Source: Erysipelotrichaceae bacterium (GTDB taxonomy: Bacteria; Bacillota_I; Bacilli_A; Erysipelotrichales; Erysipelotrichaceae). From it: 34,960 bases of DNA. Position 1 is the stretch's first letter; each line of letters starts with the position of its first letter. The DNA lies in the NCBI GenBank assembly GCA_022799495.1, contig JAAWON010000014.1, forward strand, positions 1-34,960, in the 5' to 3' direction. The position numbers were made by a program, and so were the translations under genes. Shown here one piece after another: positions 25,502 through 33,573 of this stretch. The notes under the pieces are model-generated. The model searched no databases and was not told the DNA's origin. It saw only the letters and a list, made by a program, of their open reading frames with translations.

Positions 25502-25795
25502 ATGGAAGAGAAAAAGAGTAATAAGCCGGTAGCGGCGTTGGTGTTAGGAATTGTTTCCTGCGCAATGACATTGTTTGGACTTTATGGTTCTATCGTAGGT
25601 TTGGTTTGCGGTATTGTTGGACTTGTCATTGCGATTAAGGCAAAGAAAGAAGCTCCATGCGGAATGAGTACAGCAGGATTCGTATTGGCAATTGTCGGCA
25701 CTGTATTGTGTGCTTTGGAATTCGTTGTTTGTGCTTGCGTAATCGGAAGCCTTGCATCGTTAGGATCCGCTGACACGCTAAGATCATTTAGATAG
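25502..25795 (+). CDS. Small two/three-helix membrane protein, DUF4190-like, copy 1
   Basis: The 97-residue protein has a short charged N-terminus (EEKKSNKP), a hydrophobic segment rich in Gly, a core CGIVGLVIAIKAKKE and a second long hydrophobic region. This is the general layout of DUF4190-type proteins; function unknown. AGAGGAGG precedes the ATG. It is related to the gene at 26673 over most of its length (shared NKPV/NNPV start, CGIVGLVI-I-A-KE-PC core, C-terminal CVI-SLA), and both have matching leader and terminator. It lies upstream of an Lgt-type gene with a terminator hairpin between. Confidence 0.7.
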   Translation: MEEKKSNKPVAALVLGIVSCAMTLFGLYGSIVGLVCGIVGLVIAIKAKKEAPCGMSTAGFVLAIVGTVLCALEFVVCACVIGSLASLGSADTLRSFR

Positions 25796-25816
25796 GAGTG
25801 AAAACTCCTTTTTATT
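25794..25816 (+). terminator. Hairpin between DUF4190-like copy 1 and the Lgt-like gene
   Basis: AGGAGT (25794-25799) pairs with ACTCCT (25804-25809) around GAAA, followed by T5. The left arm overlaps the stop codon and contains the only AGGAG upstream of the next gene's ATG, so it may attenuate or hide ribosome access to the Lgt-like gene. Confidence 0.7.
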
Positions 25817-25817
25817 T

Positions 25818-26576
25818 ATGATTCCAGTAATTAAAATCCTGCATTTTGAGTTCTCTGCTTATGCGCTTCTAGCGCTGTTGGGAACTTTGGTCGGTATCGT
25901 TGTGTGTTTGTTTCATACACCGAAAGCAAAGCGCGCGGATATGTTTTATATGGCTTGTTACGCATTTATTGGGGCATTGATTGGTTCAAAACTGCTGTTT
26001 CTTGTTACACAGGCAGAGGATATCTTTCTCCATTATGATATCTTGTTTTCCAGCATTGAGATTTTCACTGCTTATTTGGTTTCGGGTTTTGTCTTTTATG
26101 GTGGCTTGATCGGCGGTATCATCGGCAGTTATCTGTATTGCCGCCAGTATAAAATCAATTGGCGGGAAATGATACCAATTGCCATTTGTTTTATTCCGAT
26201 CTTTCATTGTTTCGGGCGCATCGGCTGTTATTTGAGTGGCTGTTGTTATGGGGTGGAAAGCACTTCGTTTTTGGCACTGCCTTATTATACTCCCTATGAT
26301 ATTCATCCCGATGCATCCAGAATCCCGGTTCAGTTGTTTGAGGCAGTGGGGAATCTTTGTATCGCTGCGTATCTGCTTTATCGCCTCCGGCATAAACAGG
26401 ATACGTTCTTTCCTTATTTATTGTTATATGCGACAGTTCGCTTTTGTTTGGAATTTTTAAGGGGAGACATGGGACGTGGGGTTTGGGTACTGTCAACTTC
26501 CCAATGGATCAGTTTGGCAATCCTTGTGTTCTGTATCACTTATCAATATATGAAAAAGAGAAATGTATCGGTTTGA
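25818..26576 (+). CDS. Lgt-family protein (prolipoprotein diacylglyceryl transferase-like)
   Basis: The 252-residue protein has seven predicted membrane segments and the family's landmarks: GFVFYGGLIGG, HCFGRIGCYLSGCCYG (conserved GRIG Arg), PVQLFEA and RFCLEFLRGD followed by LSTSQW. Lgt attaches diacylglycerol to the Cys of lipoprotein precursors in the membrane. However, the HGG motif of canonical Lgt reads YGG here, and GRIGNF-N reads GRIGCYLSGCC, so this is the Cys-rich Lgt-like subfamily and the lipoprotein activity is not assured. No ribosome site stands at the usual distance; a terminator hairpin lies just before the ATG. It sits between two related small membrane proteins. Confidence 0.8.
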   Translation: MIPVIKILHFEFSAYALLALLGTLVGIVVCLFHTPKAKRADMFYMACYAFIGALIGSKLLFLVTQAEDIFLHYDILFSSIEIFTAYLVSGFVFYGGLIGGIIGSYLYCRQYKINWREMIPIAICFIPIFHCFGRIGCYLSGCCYGVESTSFLALPYYTPYDIHPDASRIPVQLFEAVGNLCIAAYLLYRLRHKQDTFFPYLLLYATVRFCLEFLRGDMGRGVWVLSTSQWISLAILVFCITYQYMKKRNVSV

Positions 26577-26672
26577 TGCGGTAAATCTCAGCAGCGATCA
26601 AAGGATGGTATATAAATGAATCGTTTGTGAATCATTTTCTCAAGTCATTCATTCTTTTTAAGAGGAGGAAAT

Positions 26673-26960
26673 ATGAAACAGCAGAAGAATAATAATCCGG
26701 TAGTGGCTTTGATGTTAGGGAGTGTCTGTTGCACGATAACATTTTCTGGACTTCAAGATACACTCATCGGCTTACTTGTCGGTTTACCTTGCGGCATTGT
26801 TGGCCTTGTCATTGTGATTCAGGCACAAAAAGAGGATCCATGCGAAGTGAGTATGGCAGCTCTTATATTGGCGATTATCGTTACAGTAATATTTGGCTTG
26901 AAGATTATAGCTTGTGTTTGCGTAATCGCTAGCCTTGCACAACTGAGAAAACTTAGATAG
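26673..26960 (+). CDS. Small membrane protein, DUF4190-like, copy 2
   Basis: The 95-residue paralogue of the gene at 25502 has the same layout: polar start KQQKNNNPV, Gly-containing helix, core CGIVGLVIVIQAQKE, PC, then a long hydrophobic C-terminal segment ending CVIASLA. The sequence has drifted considerably from copy 1, while its leader (ATTC...TTAAGAGGAGGAAATATG) and the terminator hairpin over its stop codon are nearly the same. No convincing promoter is seen in the 96-base gap after the Lgt-like gene, so it may rely on read-through. Function unknown. Confidence 0.65.
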   Translation: MKQQKNNNPVVALMLGSVCCTITFSGLQDTLIGLLVGLPCGIVGLVIVIQAQKEDPCEVSMAALILAIIVTVIFGLKIIACVCVIASLAQLRKLR

Positions 26961-26980
26961 GAGTAAAAACTCCTTTTTTT
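26959..26980 (+). terminator. Terminator overlapping the stop of DUF4190-like copy 2
   Basis: AGGAGT (26959-26964) pairs with ACTCCT (26969-26974) around AAAA, followed by T6. It is almost identical to the hairpin at 25794-25816. Confidence 0.8.
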
Positions 26981-27171
26981 GTATCGTATCCCTATGGAAT
27001 ATATGGATGAAGATGTATCTTGTTTCATAAACACTATACTTTCACATGAACAAATAAAAAAAACAAATTGTGTTGGCCAATAGATATCGGCTATTCACAA
27101 TCTGCATTTCTTTACATACTCTTTATCATGAATGGATGTTGCCTTCAAATATAATGATAAGCAATCAGAAT

Positions 27172-27741
27172 TTAACAATCATCGGATGCTTTCAGTACCA
27201 ATGCATTTTTTGCCTGAATCATTTCCGCATGGACTTTGCTTAATTCTGCCATGCTTGTTTCTTCCTGTTGCAATAAGAAGTAGCCTTTCATGAAGGCCGC
27301 TTCATAAATCCTCCATGAATCTGCTGTATAGTCCTGTTCATTTAGCAGGGCTACGTCTTGAATCAGCGCCATACAAGCGGCTCTACATTCCATATATTCA
27401 TGTTCCGCAGTGATTTCCTGAAGCAGTTGGGCAAATGTCCATTTACGATTGTGCGGGGTGACGATGCACTTGCATGCGACATGGGCATCCCCCTTCTTTA
27501 ACAGCGTAGAGATCTTTTGAATCGCATCGTCATCTGCTTGATCGAAAATCATGAGATCTAAGGTTTGTGTATGGGGAAGGGATTGCTCTGTTGGTGTGCT
27601 TGGGTGTGCCAACAAGTGTTCCAGTGTTTCATTCCATTGATTCGTTTCAATCAGATGCAGTGGTATACCTGCTTGCTTTAGTGCCTGTTCCACCTGCTCA
27701 CGCTTCCTTTGATTGCCCCCGTCATAGTATAAGATCTTCAT
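27172..27741 (-). CDS. DUF3783-like cytoplasmic protein
   Basis: The 189-residue soluble protein opens with MKILYYDGGN and a short Rossmann-like pattern. Its central segment CIVTPHNRKWTFAQLLQEITAEHEY matches the signature region of DUF3783 proteins as I recall them (KA-TPxNxxW...LLxEL); the remainder is helical. No catalytic motif is recognised and function is unknown. It starts 8 bases after the ABC permease stop on the same strand with only a weak ribosome site, so it is the third gene of the ABC operon. The end of the operon has no clear terminator. Confidence 0.6.
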   Translation of the reverse strand: MKILYYDGGNQRKREQVEQALKQAGIPLHLIETNQWNETLEHLLAHPSTPTEQSLPHTQTLDLMIFDQADDDAIQKISTLLKKGDAHVACKCIVTPHNRKWTFAQLLQEITAEHEYMECRAACMALIQDVALLNEQDYTADSWRIYEAAFMKGYFLLQQEETSMAELSKVHAEMIQAKNALVLKASDDC

Positions 27742-27749
27742 AGGGAAAC

Positions 27750-29402
27750 CTATAATTTGCGCATGGCCCGCTCAGCGTATGATCCGGCAAGTACATAAGC
27801 ACCGATCGCCAAGGGAAGCGTAGTAACAAGCGCTATGATTGCGCTGATCATCAACCATTCCTGTGGGATGAAGAATACCGTGACAATCGTTACGATACAC
27901 AGTGCCATACCGAGCATCAAAGCCACAAAGGTGCCTAAATTCTGTTTCACTGCGGCTGCCTCTTGTTCCCAAACCAGTTTTGGCTTGGCTAGATCCAGCA
28001 TAATGGCCAATGCATTGATGAGCAGCGTTGTGATTGTGGAAATCAGGCAATACAGCACATAATAGTACCACGCAAAGGGCACCAGCAGGCTCATCGCTGC
28101 GGCCATTGCTACATTGCCAATCACCCCTGCAAGTACACCCAATAACAGTTTTGCATGAATCTGGTCGCGATAACTCATTGGAATATATTTCATCACGGTA
28201 TATTGGCTTCCCTCACGCGATATAGCTGTCGCTGATATTTGATTGAAGATACCAAATAGGAAGCCTGCGCCTAATGCAATCCATATGACATAGGCAAGGA
28301 AGTGATCCATCCGCTGTAAATATAGAATCAACGTGTTAAAATCAAACGCCGATAGCCCATCTTGCTGATTGAGCAATGGAAATACCAGCATCAAGATCGG
28401 AAAGATAATTACCATTAACAGACAATTCGTGAAATAAGCAGGTGTACGCAGAAGTATCTTGAAATCCTTTTTTAAATAAGTCCATTTTTTATTACCGCGA
28501 TGAGTTAATTGCTTCAATTTGCGCTCACTTAACTGTTTGTGAGAGGCACTGGTCTCACTGCTGCCAATCGCACCTTTGAAATAGAGGAACTTACCTATAC
28601 TTAACAATACGATAAGCGCCAATAAAGTAATGACAATTCCAATGAACAGATCCCATAAATTACCCTCCACCAATGCTCTGGCAAAATAGGGAATGCTGGG
28701 AAACAGTTTCATAAACAGCGATAACAACGAACTTCCACCACTCATCAGCGCCTGCAATAGTTCACTTTCACTTTGCGTACCAAGTGAGTTCATAAAGAAG
28801 GAAAAACTCATTCCCAAACCGACAACTAAAATACTCGAAATCAGATTAAAGCGATCACGGTTTTTAAAAAAGGGCACAAAGCGCATCAATAGAATGGTAA
28901 ACAGGGTAGAGAGTACCAGTGGAAAAATCGGCAGCAGCACCATAACGATGATACCTAAGGGCAGAAAACTCCATTCGATATTTCCTTGATGCAGATAAGC
29001 GGCGTAAGTCGGAACTAAAATGGATGCGGCAAATAAATATTCATATAACACACATACGGTGAATTTAGCCCCAATGATATGGATGCTTTTTAATGGCAAC
29101 GCCAATAGAATCTCTAAATCCGAGCTGAAATAGAATATGCTTGGAATGAGAAACAGCGAGAAAATAAAAATCAAAATACAGGCGAGAAATAGCATAACGC
29201 CCATCATCAGTGCACTTTGATCTATCTGGGAATAGAGTGGCAGTAGTGCATCCACCGTAAAATACAGCAGTCCCAGCATGGGCAGAAAACTGATTGCTAA
29301 TACCACATATAGAAAGAGTTTAAACCACTTTTTACTCTTACCATCTGTCATTTGAAAGCCGCATTTTAACAGCACATTGGTTAGCGTGAGGTATTTACGC
29401 AT
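27750..29402 (-). CDS. ABC-2 type exporter permease
   Basis: ATG 29402 is set by AGAGGTGG at 29409-29416; it overlaps the ATPase gene by 8 bases. The 550-residue protein has about 12 hydrophobic segments in two halves, with a cytoplasmic middle loop (~residues 275-325, charged, SETSASHKQLSERKLKQL). This resembles large two-half permeases of Gram-positive ABC exporters. Substrate is unknown. It pairs with the ATPase just upstream and forms a three-gene operon with the DUF3783-like gene. Confidence 0.8.
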   Translation of the reverse strand: MRKYLTLTNVLLKCGFQMTDGKSKKWFKLFLYVVLAISFLPMLGLLYFTVDALLPLYSQIDQSALMMGVMLFLACILIFIFSLFLIPSIFYFSSDLEILLALPLKSIHIIGAKFTVCVLYEYLFAASILVPTYAAYLHQGNIEWSFLPLGIIVMVLLPIFPLVLSTLFTILLMRFVPFFKNRDRFNLISSILVVGLGMSFSFFMNSLGTQSESELLQALMSGGSSLLSLFMKLFPSIPYFARALVEGNLWDLFIGIVITLLALIVLLSIGKFLYFKGAIGSSETSASHKQLSERKLKQLTHRGNKKWTYLKKDFKILLRTPAYFTNCLLMVIIFPILMLVFPLLNQQDGLSAFDFNTLILYLQRMDHFLAYVIWIALGAGFLFGIFNQISATAISREGSQYTVMKYIPMSYRDQIHAKLLLGVLAGVIGNVAMAAAMSLLVPFAWYYYVLYCLISTITTLLINALAIMLDLAKPKLVWEQEAAAVKQNLGTFVALMLGMALCIVTIVTVFFIPQEWLMISAIIALVTTLPLAIGAYVLAGSYAERAMRKL

Positions 29403-30120
29403 GGGCAACCACCTCTAAGAACAACTCTTCTAAGGTAGCGGCTTGCGGATACAACGCCTTGATTTCTTCCAAGGTACCAAAGAATACAAGTTTGCCATGA
29501 TTGATAATGGCAACTTTATCACAGAGTTTTTCTGCCACTTCTAAGACATGGGTGGAGAAGAATACGGTATGACCGCGCTGTGCATGTTCGCGCATCTTTT
29601 CTTTTAAGCGAAAGGAGGACTGCGGATCCAAACCGGTCATCGGCTCATCTAAAATCCAAACGCGGGGATCACAGATCAATACGCCCATGATGACGATCTT
29701 TTGGCGCATTCCATGGGAATAGGACAGAATTTTATCATTGAGGGCTGTGTTCATCTCAAAGGTATCTGCGAGCTGAGCAATTCGTTGTTTACGTATATCT
29801 CCGGGGATCTCATACATATCTGCCATGAAATTCAGATACTCGATTCCTTTTAACCGCAAAAAGATATCGGCTTGATCGGGCACAAGGCCAAACTCCAATT
29901 TGGCTTTCAAGGGTTCCTTGTCCATCGGGATACCGTTGATCAGAATTTCTCCTTCATCAGGATTTAGCACTCCGGTAATCATTTTAATCGTGGTTGTTTT
30001 ACCTGCGCCGTTTGGGCCGATAAATCCGACAATTTCACCGTCATTGATCGTGATAGAGAGATCATCGACTGCTTTTTTACCTCCTGAATACGTTTTTGTT
30101 ACATGTTTAATTTCGATCAT
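29395..30120 (-). CDS. ABC transporter ATP-binding protein
   Basis: The start is ATG 30120 (241 residues) with GGAA-type ribosome site; the longer frame to 30195 is unsupported. It has Walker A GPNGAGKT, Q-loop region VPDQADIF, signature SYSHGMRQK, Walker B VWILDEP, D-loop GLDPQ and switch His STHV. The signature is S-H-G-M in place of SGGQ, as often in this drug/peptide exporter group. It powers the permease whose gene it overlaps. No clear promoter was found in the 132-base gap upstream. Confidence 0.92.
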   Translation of the reverse strand: MIEIKHVTKTYSGGKKAVDDLSITINDGEIVGFIGPNGAGKTTTIKMITGVLNPDEGEILINGIPMDKEPLKAKLEFGLVPDQADIFLRLKGIEYLNFMADMYEIPGDIRKQRIAQLADTFEMNTALNDKILSYSHGMRQKIVIMGVLICDPRVWILDEPMTGLDPQSSFRLKEKMREHAQRGHTVFFSTHVLEVAEKLCDKVAIINHGKLVFFGTLEEIKALYPQAATLEELFLEVVAHA

Positions 30121-30252
30121 AGTTTGAAGTTCCTTTCTGTTTCTTTTTATATGAACTGATTTTTTGATTGTTACATGCGATCTATCGGATTGCAATCTAG
30201 TGTTAAACTTGATACATCCGTTTTGATAGTAGATCGGATGGATGAGCGAAGC

Positions 30253-30891
30253 CTATGTGGAGGTTTGCCCTTTGTAGCTGTAATAGGCATAGAGATTGGG
30301 GAGGGTGATGATGAGCAGAATAATCAATATAAGGAAGGGAATTCCATTGCTCAAGCAGGCACTCAAACAAATCATAATGCCACCGAAGAACCAAAGCCAT
30401 CCACTGATGCGATGTGTGGAACACCATACCTGTTCATTGTGAAGTGTCCATGGATTGCGGATGCCGATAAAATAATTGGGGCGAAAACGCGGCATGATAT
30501 TACCACAGACGCATACCATCGTTCCAAGCAGCAACAAACTGATACGCTGGATTTGGAGCATACCGCTCTGCCAAGCCTCTGCGGCAGTCATCAGATAGGA
30601 ACAAAACATGACCATTGCGATCAAGAAACGCAACGTGTCAAAACTATCTGCGAATTTTGCATAATTGGCTCGCTTGGGATCTAATTTGCGACACCCCAGC
30701 AGCAGCCAGTCAAATAGCGGTATCATCATCGGCAATAGAAACAGGACATAACGTGGAGCATAAGTATCTGCCATTCCGTTTGCGTCCCAATGAATGGCAA
30801 TATCTCCTGTGTTGGCAACATACGCAGTACAGCCGATGAACATGGCGAGTAACCATAAGAATAAAATTTTATTGCGCGTTTTATGATGCAT
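30253..30891 (-). CDS. SdpI-family membrane protein
   Basis: ATG 30891 follows AAAGGAG by 7 bases; an earlier start in the frame at 30921 lacks a site. The 212-residue protein starts with a DUF1648-type segment (IAIHWDANG) after the first helix and carries the SdpI domain: GNIMPRFRPNYFIGIRNPWTL, then WCSTHRISGWLWFFGG, with about six membrane helices. Bacillus SdpI gives immunity to the SdpC killing factor and sequesters the SdpR repressor. It overlaps the ArsR-type gene by 11 bases, as in sdpRI. No sdpC-like toxin gene is in the window, so a broader envelope role is possible. Confidence 0.88.
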   Translation of the reverse strand: MHHKTRNKILFLWLLAMFIGCTAYVANTGDIAIHWDANGMADTYAPRYVLFLLPMMIPLFDWLLLGCRKLDPKRANYAKFADSFDTLRFLIAMVMFCSYLMTAAEAWQSGMLQIQRISLLLLGTMVCVCGNIMPRFRPNYFIGIRNPWTLHNEQVWCSTHRISGWLWFFGGIMICLSACLSNGIPFLILIILLIITLPNLYAYYSYKGQTST

Positions 30892-31165
30892 GGTGTTTCT
30901 CCTTTCCATCCAGTAAGGCACTGACCCAAGCGATCATTTCATCCAATATCCCGGTATTTAATTCATAGTAGATGTATTTGCCTTTTCGTTCATCCAAAAT
31001 TAAATGTGCTTTTTTCAGTACACTCAAATGATGGGATATCGTTGGCGCACCGATTGTGAAATGTTCCCTGATTTGTTGGGCATGAAGCGGCCCACCACGT
31101 AATAGTGTGATAATCTCTCTGCGGGTTGGATCGCTCAGTGCTTGGAAGGTCTCTTGTATTTTCAA
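30881..31165 (-). CDS. ArsR-family repressor, SdpR-like
   Basis: The 94-residue winged-helix protein has ALSDPTRREIITLLRGG, the recognition helix GAPTISHHLSVLKKA and the wing KGKYIYYELN. No Cys metal-binding motif is present, as in SdpR-type members that sense a membrane partner, not a metal. The start is TTG 31165: GGAGGTGAGG sits just upstream and no ATG is available. It precedes and overlaps the SdpI-family gene. A dyad directly at its transcription start suggests autorepression. Confidence 0.9.
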   Translation of the reverse strand: MKIQETFQALSDPTRREIITLLRGGPLHAQQIREHFTIGAPTISHHLSVLKKAHLILDERKGKYIYYELNTGILDEMIAWVSALLDGKEKHHAS

Positions 31166-31181
31166 TGCCTCACCTCCTCAT

Positions 31182-31197
31182 TTCGATATTCATCGAA
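31182..31197. promoter_or_regulatory. Operator of the SdpR/SdpI-like operon
   Basis: TTCGAT (31182-31187) and ATCGAA (31192-31197) form a perfect 6-4-6 inverted repeat just downstream of the -10 of the minus-strand promoter. It is the likely binding site of the ArsR-family repressor. Confidence 0.75.
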
Positions 31198-31201
31198 TTA
31201 T

Positions 31202-31229
31202 ATTATAGTCCTTCTTGCCCAAATGTCAA
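31202..31229 (-). promoter_or_regulatory. Promoter of the SdpR/SdpI-like operon
   Basis: On the minus strand a consensus TTGACA (31224-31229) and TATAAT (31202-31207) are 16 bases apart. Confidence 0.85.
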
Positions 31230-31415
31230 AGCATTTTGATTGAAATAGAATTAAATGAGGACCTAGTTTACAATGTATCCTTCCAACAAAGTAAACGAGC
31301 GGAGAATGTATGCGCTTTATCCATTCCATAAGAAGCACTATTTTTCAAATTGACAGTCTTTGCTTTATCCTTTATAATTGCCTTATCATATCCGATATGG
31401 ATGAGGAAAGAGAGA

Positions 31416-32504
31416 ATGAAACATATGATGAAGAAAAGCATTTTGGCATTGATGACTTTGCTTATGTTTGTGATGATATTACCCAGCACAATAAAGGCTG
31501 CGTCCTTAGATTTATCCAAATATAAAGCAGAAACTTTGGAAGAAGCATTTGCGCAAGAGGGAATTGATTTTGATTTCAGCAACAGCACTTACGATGATAC
31601 GAATGAGTTAAAACCAACCATCTATCTATTTCGTAAAGATGGCTGCCTGAACTGTAAAAACTTTTTGAACTATGTTAAGAATACATTATTGGCACAATAT
31701 CCGGATCGTTTTCGCATCGTCAGTTATGAATTGGGCAATGAGCCGATCAATTTTGGTTTGTTAAATACCTTGGCTGACTTCTATGATCAAAAAGCGACTA
31801 CCTATGCGACACCCGTTGTGATTATAAAAGATAAAATGTTCCAAGGCTATGTGGACAATGATATGCAAAAAGAGATTGAGGAAACTTTGTTGGATCGCAG
31901 CAATCGCTTGGATGTTTTAACTGAAATTGAAAAAGGACATACAAAATTATCAGAAAGTACCAAATACTATTTTCAAACTGAGGAAGTAAATATTGTCATT
32001 GAAAACGAACTGCCTTATCGCTATCAATTGAAAAGTTCCGAGGTGGATTTAAGTCATGTAAAAAATGAAGGCTATCAATATTTAACTGCTTATGATATTG
32101 ATATATATGACGGTAATCAGATTGTTTCCATCAAGGATAATAGAATGCGCATCTGCATGAATGCGCCAAGAGGCGAGGGAGCGTATCAGGTTGCTTACAT
32201 CAAGGATGATCAGATTGTCGAAACTTCTGGCGCAATGAGAGATTTTGAAACAGTTTGTTTTGACACGGATCATTTATCTCAATATGCCGTGTATTCCAAA
32301 AATCCAAGCGATACTACAACGCCGGATGATCAGGACAAGCCAAATGATTCCTCCACAAACGACAATGAAAACAAACAGCCGGTAGTGGAAGAAAATCCGA
32401 ATACGGCAGATCCGCTCATTCATTATTTGAGTTTGCTTGGTGTGGGCGCTGTGGTTTTATGCGGTGCACTGATGGCTTATCAGGTAAAGCGCGAACGCCG
32501 TTAA
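31416..32504 (+). CDS. Sortase-anchored thioredoxin-fold surface protein
   Basis: ATG 31416 follows AGGAAAG; the frame is open further upstream without support. The 362-residue protein has a signal peptide (~residues 1-28, AAS), a thioredoxin-like domain with the redox pair Cys77-x-x-Cys80 (DGCLNCK) and a TP turn (ATPVVI), and a beta-rich middle domain ending QYAVYSK. A Pro/Asp/Asn linker leads to a sorting signal NPNTAD (~residue 327) with a hydrophobic helix and tail KRERR. NPxTxD-type signals are those of class B sortases, and such a sortase follows. An extracytoplasmic thiol-disulfide role is inferred. Confidence 0.8.
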   Translation: MKHMMKKSILALMTLLMFVMILPSTIKAASLDLSKYKAETLEEAFAQEGIDFDFSNSTYDDTNELKPTIYLFRKDGCLNCKNFLNYVKNTLLAQYPDRFRIVSYELGNEPINFGLLNTLADFYDQKATTYATPVVIIKDKMFQGYVDNDMQKEIEETLLDRSNRLDVLTEIEKGHTKLSESTKYYFQTEEVNIVIENELPYRYQLKSSEVDLSHVKNEGYQYLTAYDIDIYDGNQIVSIKDNRMRICMNAPRGEGAYQVAYIKDDQIVETSGAMRDFETVCFDTDHLSQYAVYSKNPSDTTTPDDQDKPNDSSTNDNENKQPVVEENPNTADPLIHYLSLLGVGAVVLCGALMAYQVKRERR

Positions 32505-32512
32505 TGCTTAAC

Positions 32513-32541
32513 GCTTCATGAGTGTTCATGAAGCTTTTTTT
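32513..32541 (+). terminator. Terminator between the surface protein and sortase genes
   Basis: GCTTCATGA (32513-32521) pairs perfectly with TCATGAAGC (32526-32534) around GTGT, followed by T7. The sortase gene behind it has no clear promoter, so it depends on partial read-through or a weak promoter. Confidence 0.85.
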
Positions 32542-32564
32542 GCATAATCGAAGGGATGGCAGGC

Positions 32565-33386
32565 ATGGCAAAAATGAAACGAAGAAATATTTCATTCGCT
32601 GATAGGACGCTTTGGCTGATCATAGCGATTGCGTTTGTGATGATTCATGTGGCACTGTTTAAACTTTACTCCCGATTATTTGATTATTTATGGATCACCC
32701 AAGAAACACAGTACATTTATGATACGATTCACAGCGATGAGATACAGGGGATTGAACAGGATCCGGACATCACGAAGCCGGATGAACCGGAAGCAAATCC
32801 GTATTGGGATTATATCGGCATGAATGGCTTCACCGTTGATTTTGACGCATTGAAACAGATCAATCCCGAGGTGGTAATGTGGGTAAATATGCAGGGCTTA
32901 AATATCAATTATCCGGTTGTACAGCACAGTGACAATGAGTATTACTTATATCATTCGATCTTTCGCAGTAATAATGAGGCGGGATGGGTATTTATGGACT
33001 ATCGCAATGATCCTAAAGAACTGCACAAAAACACCATTCTCTATGCGCATGGCCGCTTGGATGGCACGATGTTCGGCTCTTTGCATAGGGCATTAAAAGC
33101 CGATTGGTTTGATGATGTCAGCCATCGCACGATTCATACGATCAGTGAAGATAGGCACATCGTATGGCAGATATTTAGCGTCTATCGAATCCCAACTACA
33201 AGTGATTATATTCAAACACAGTTTCAAGATGATAAAGCGTATTTACAGTTTCTTGAAACCTTAAAACAACGCAGTCAGTATGACTTTGCGCTTGATGTAA
33301 ATGCACAGGATCATATCCTGACGCTGTCCACCTGTTTTGATGATCAAGAAAAAATCGTGGTTCATGCCAAGGCACTTTTAAATTGA
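32565..33386 (+). CDS. srtB: Class B sortase
   Basis: Three close in-frame ATGs (32556, 32565, 32574) compete; AAGGG at 32551-32555 best fits 32565 (273 residues). It has an N-terminal membrane anchor (~residues 16-35) and a sortase B core: INYPVVQHSDN, YLYHSIF, GWVFMDYRN, catalytic His162 in LYAHGRLDGTMFGSL, and Cys257 in LTLSTC. In class B enzymes an Arg follows about 6-10 residues after the Cys (R-IVV); here the same place is Lys263 (EKIVV). It transfers surface proteins with NPxT-like signals to the cell wall, most likely the neighbour at 31416. Confidence 0.9.
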   Translation: MAKMKRRNISFADRTLWLIIAIAFVMIHVALFKLYSRLFDYLWITQETQYIYDTIHSDEIQGIEQDPDITKPDEPEANPYWDYIGMNGFTVDFDALKQINPEVVMWVNMQGLNINYPVVQHSDNEYYLYHSIFRSNNEAGWVFMDYRNDPKELHKNTILYAHGRLDGTMFGSLHRALKADWFDDVSHRTIHTISEDRHIVWQIFSVYRIPTTSDYIQTQFQDDKAYLQFLETLKQRSQYDFALDVNAQDHILTLSTCFDDQEKIVVHAKALLN

Positions 33387-33447
33387 GCGAATAGCAGCGA
33401 ATAGGCAGATCATCTTCCCGTTAAAAAGGTGTAAGCGATAGCAGGAA

Positions 33448-33476
33448 TTGACTTATCACTCAATAAGGCTTATAAT
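33448..33476 (+). promoter_or_regulatory. Promoter of the CAP-domain protein gene
   Basis: TTGACT (33448-33453) and TATAAT (33471-33476) are 17 bases apart, 98 bases before the start codon, leaving a ~90-base leader in which no structure is obvious. Confidence 0.8.
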
Positions 33477-33573
33477 GAAAAAAATGAATGCCCTTTCATA
33501 CTCATTTATAAAAGGAAGATATAGCGATATCATTGTACTGGATGGATCAAAGAAAGAAAAGGAGTGACACAAG

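Noticed and set aside
27067-27100. Partial inverted repeat TTGTG...CACAA with inner AATAG/CTATT as a terminator for the ABC operon
   Set aside because: The stem is interrupted by a large bulge, so pairing is too weak to call although an A run lies beside it.
30215-30240. CATCCG/CGGATG inverted repeat after the SdpI-type gene
   Set aside because: Only six pairs, and no T run on the minus strand; not supportable as a terminator.
30175-30684. Plus-strand 169-codon open frame opposite the SdpI-type gene
   Set aside because: It lies antisense to a clear membrane-protein gene, has no ribosome site and no recognisable protein features.
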